Origin: Methyloligella sp.
GTDB lineage: Bacteria > Pseudomonadota > Alphaproteobacteria > Rhizobiales > JALUTE01
DNA length: 7,243 nt
NCBI GenBank assembly: GCA_027058255.1
Contig: JALUTE010000514.1
Location: 1 to 7,243 of the forward strand
Direction: 5' to 3'
In this document: positions 5,803 through 7,243 of the stretch, one piece after another
Layout: every line of letters begins with the position of its first letter
Numbering within the stretch: the first letter of the stretch is position 1
Program-made: the position numbers and the translations under genes
The notes under the pieces: generated by a model
Told to the model about the DNA's origin: nothing
Seen by the model: only the letters and a program-made list of their open reading frames with translations
The model's database searches: none

Positions 5803-6696
5803 ATGGGTGACAATAGGAGCAAATGGCTGGTGGAGACCGATTGGCTGGCGGCCCATCTGAGCGCGCCGGACATCGTCGTGCTCGATGCGAGCTGGCATCT
5901 GCCGACCTCGAAGCGCGATGCCCGCGCCGAGTACGAGGCCGAACACATCCCGGGCGCCCTCTTCTTCGATATCGACGAGATCGCCGACACCGAGAGCGAC
6001 CTGCCGCACATGCTGCCGAGCCCGGTCAAGTTCGCCGCGCGCATGCGCAAGATGGGCATTGGAGATGGCATGCGCATCGTCGTCTATGACAGCGACGGTC
6101 TGTTCAGTGCCGCGCGCGTCTGGTGGATGTTCCGGGTGATGGGCGCGCGCGACGTTGCGGTCCTCAATGGCGGCCTGAAGAAGTGGAAGGCCGAGGGGCG
6201 GCCGCTCGAGGACGGCGCGGCGCCGGCGCGCAGCGAGCGCCATTTCACGGCCCGCCGCAACGCCCGCCTGGTGCGCGATCTGGCGGACATGAAGGCTTTG
6301 CTCGCCGATGGCGGCGCGGGGCGCATTGTCGATGCCCGCTCGCCGGAGCGTTTCGCCGGGGCCTCGCCCGAGCCGCGCCCGGGACTGCGCGCCGGCCATA
6401 TTCCGGGAAGCCGCAATCTGCATTATGCGCTGCTGCTCAACGAGGACGGAACGGTGAGGAGCAATGCCGAGATCGCCGACCTTCTCAAGCGGCTCGGCCT
6501 CAAGGGCGACGAGCCGATCGTGACCACCTGCGGCTCCGGCGTGACGGCGGCCATCCTTGCGCTCGCCCTGGCCCTTCTCGGCAATGAGGAGGTCGCGGTC
6601 TATGACGGCTCGTGGTCCGAATGGGGCGCCGAGGCGAGCCTTCCCGTCGAGACAGGGCCGGCAGAGACGGCAGAGGCGGCGCCGGCCGGCCAGTAG
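5803..6696 (+). CDS. sseA: 3-mercaptopyruvate sulfurtransferase (tandem rhodanese)
   Basis: Transfers sulfur from 3-mercaptopyruvate to thiol acceptors or cyanide. The 297-residue protein has two rhodanese domains. The N-terminal one (about 8-135) contains LDASWHLP (27-34), EHIPGALFFDIDEIAD (47-62), and YDSDGLFSAARVWWMF (95-110), where the catalytic Cys position is not a Cys, as usual for the structural half. The C-terminal one (about 155-283) contains IVDARSPERF (175-184), AGHIPGSRNLHY (197-208) and the active loop CGSGVT with C243. CGSGVT is diagnostic of mercaptopyruvate sulfurtransferases; thiosulfate sulfurtransferases have CRKGVT. The ATG at 5803 has an excellent GAGGAGGA (5787-5794) 8 nt upstream. 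No secretion signal is evident, so the enzyme is probably cytoplasmic. The alanine/proline/glutamate-rich last 15 residues are an unconserved tail. Lying behind a cysteine synthase homologue fits a cysteine-sulfur module. Confidence 0.95.
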   Translation: MGDNRSKWLVETDWLAAHLSAPDIVVLDASWHLPTSKRDARAEYEAEHIPGALFFDIDEIADTESDLPHMLPSPVKFAARMRKMGIGDGMRIVVYDSDGLFSAARVWWMFRVMGARDVAVLNGGLKKWKAEGRPLEDGAAPARSERHFTARRNARLVRDLADMKALLADGGAGRIVDARSPERFAGASPEPRPGLRAGHIPGSRNLHYALLLNEDGTVRSNAEIADLLKRLGLKGDEPIVTTCGSGVTAAILALALALLGNEEVAVYDGSWSEWGAEASLPVETGPAETAEAAPAGQ

Positions 6697-6720
6697 CCAC
6701 CGCCCGGCCCGGTCGGCCGG
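6682..6720 (+). terminator. Hairpin spanning the sseA stop codon, possible transcript end
   Basis: CCGGCCGGCC (6682-6691) pairs with GGTCGGCCGG (6711-6720): a 10-bp stem with one G-U wobble and a 19-nt loop that holds the TAG stop. It is the strongest stem near the end of sseA. It is followed by AAAGCC, not a T-run, so it is not a textbook intrinsic terminator and may only mark the message 3' end. Confidence 0.3.
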
Positions 6721-6776
6721 AAAGCCAGGACGCAGGCGAAGCGTGGATATCGCGGCATGGTCTGCCGCACCTTCTC

Positions 6777-6941
6777 ATGGCGCCGCCGCGTGACGCGCGA
6801 GCCTGTGCGGCGCGGCATTTGCGCGCCCTCGGCAAAGGGCCCTGCTCGTGGATCTCCCGCCGGAGCGGCGAGGGGCTCGAGGGCTGGTACGACTGGTTGC
6901 GCGCGCGCCAGGCGAGCCTTGCCGCCGCAGCCTTCGCCTGA
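6777..6941 (+). CDS. Possible small protein of 54 residues, unknown function
   Basis: An ORF from ATG 6777 to TGA 6941, in the 283-bp gap between sseA and the transporter gene. In its favour: about 85% of third codon positions are G or C, like the neighbouring real genes, the sequence reads like a soluble basic protein, and it ends 38 bp before the transporter start. Seen: an arginine- and alanine-rich start (RDARACAARHLRAL), two cysteines (residues 10 and 23), a tryptophan/glycine stretch EGLEGWYDWLRARQ (32-45), and an alanine-rich end. Against: no ribosome-binding site before the ATG, and the frame continues open upstream without an alternative start nearby. I do not recognise a family and give no function. 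If it is not a gene, I see nothing else convincing in the gap. Confidence 0.35.
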   Translation: MAPPRDARACAARHLRALGKGPCSWISRRSGEGLEGWYDWLRARQASLAAAAFA

Positions 6942-6979
6942 GACCACGCCCCGTTCTCCGCCATCAGGAGAGAGTGACC

Positions 6980-7243
6980 ATGCTCTTCACGGTTCTCGCA
7001 CTCGGTTTCGTGCTCGGCCTTCAGCATGCGCTCGAGGCGGACCATCTCGCCGCCGTCTCGACCATCGCCAGCCGGCGGGCAGGCGTGCGCGCCATCATGC
7101 GCCACGGCGTGGCCTGGGGCGTGGGCCACACGCTCATGCTGCTCGCGGTCGCGGGCTCCGCCCTCGTGCTCGGGCTCACCATCGGCCCCAGGCTCGAGGC
7201 GCTGTTCGAGTTCCTCGTCGGGCTCATGCTCATCGGCCTCGGG
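6980..7243 (+). CDS. Nickel/cobalt transporter-type (HoxN/NicO/UreH-like) membrane protein, N-terminal part
   Basis: The first 88 codons, running off the window edge. The product is strongly hydrophobic, with likely membrane segments at about residues 2-14, 43-66 and 74-88. It carries the HX4DH signature of nickel/cobalt permeases in HALEADH (residues 16-22), at the end of the first segment, and a second typical element, GVGHTLML (47-54). These histidines and the aspartate are known in the NiCoT family to be needed for metal uptake. The start is clear: AGGAG at 6966-6970 lies 9 nt before the ATG. Whether it imports nickel, imports cobalt, or belongs to a related exporter or UreH-like branch cannot be told from this fragment. 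No metal-linked gene is visible in the window to help. Confidence 0.85.
   Translation, partial: MLFTVLALGFVLGLQHALEADHLAAVSTIASRRAGVRAIMRHGVAWGVGHTLMLLAVAGSALVLGLTIGPRLEALFEFLVGLMLIGLG

Noticed and set aside
6715..6745. Stretch AAAGCCAGGACGCAGGC resembling the B12-box of a cobalamin riboswitch, ahead of a possible cobalt/nickel transporter
   Set aside because: Only the first half matches the box, and the other conserved cobalamin-riboswitch elements, which should lie upstream, are not seen; that space is sseA coding sequence.
6600..6947. Minus-strand ORF of 115 codons across the sseA end and the following gap
   Set aside because: It overlaps the conserved end of sseA, has no motifs, and much of its length is proline/glycine/alanine-rich shadow sequence.

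Overview
The window is an ordinary-looking stretch of chromosome from a GC-rich bacterium, most likely an alphaproteobacterium and perhaps of the Hyphomicrobiales (Rhizobiales). I base this on the strong G/C preference at third codon positions, the style of the encoded proteins (RadC, the cysteine synthase and SfsA all read like rhizobial forms), and the gene order of a CinA-like gene divergent from sfsA-map-radC. I see no rRNA, tRNA, insertion sequence, CRISPR array or phage gene. The taxonomy is inferred from memory of these families, not from a search.

Layout: positions 1-1079 hold the 3' part of thrS (threonyl-tRNA synthetase), which enters from outside the window. Converging on it, on the minus strand at 1124-1894, is a stand-alone CinA N-terminal (molybdopterin-binding-fold) gene. 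An 80-bp divergent gap follows. All remaining genes are on the plus strand: sfsA (1975-2685), map (2827-3651), radC (3662-4387), a cysK-type PLP enzyme (4587-5690), a 3-mercaptopyruvate sulfurtransferase gene sseA (5803-6696), a possible 54-codon gene of unknown function (6777-6941), and the first 88 codons of a nickel/cobalt transporter-type membrane protein (6980 to the window edge).

How the genes fit together: map and radC are 10 bp apart, with the radC ribosome-binding site starting inside the map stop codon, so they are almost certainly co-transcribed. The cysK-like gene sits behind a 199-bp gap with a candidate promoter and a structured leader, and uses a TTG start behind a near-perfect Shine-Dalgarno. 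With sseA 112 bp downstream it forms a plausible sulfur module: one enzyme makes cysteine (or a related product), the other moves sulfane sulfur from 3-mercaptopyruvate, a cysteine-derived compound. The transporter gene may be a separate unit.

I found no clearly new biological system. The points most worth a second look are the non-canonical active-site loops and C-terminal tail of the cysteine synthase homologue, its TTG start and hairpin leader, the lack of any visible ribosome-binding site before sfsA, the single-domain CinA protein, and the small ORF before the transporter gene.
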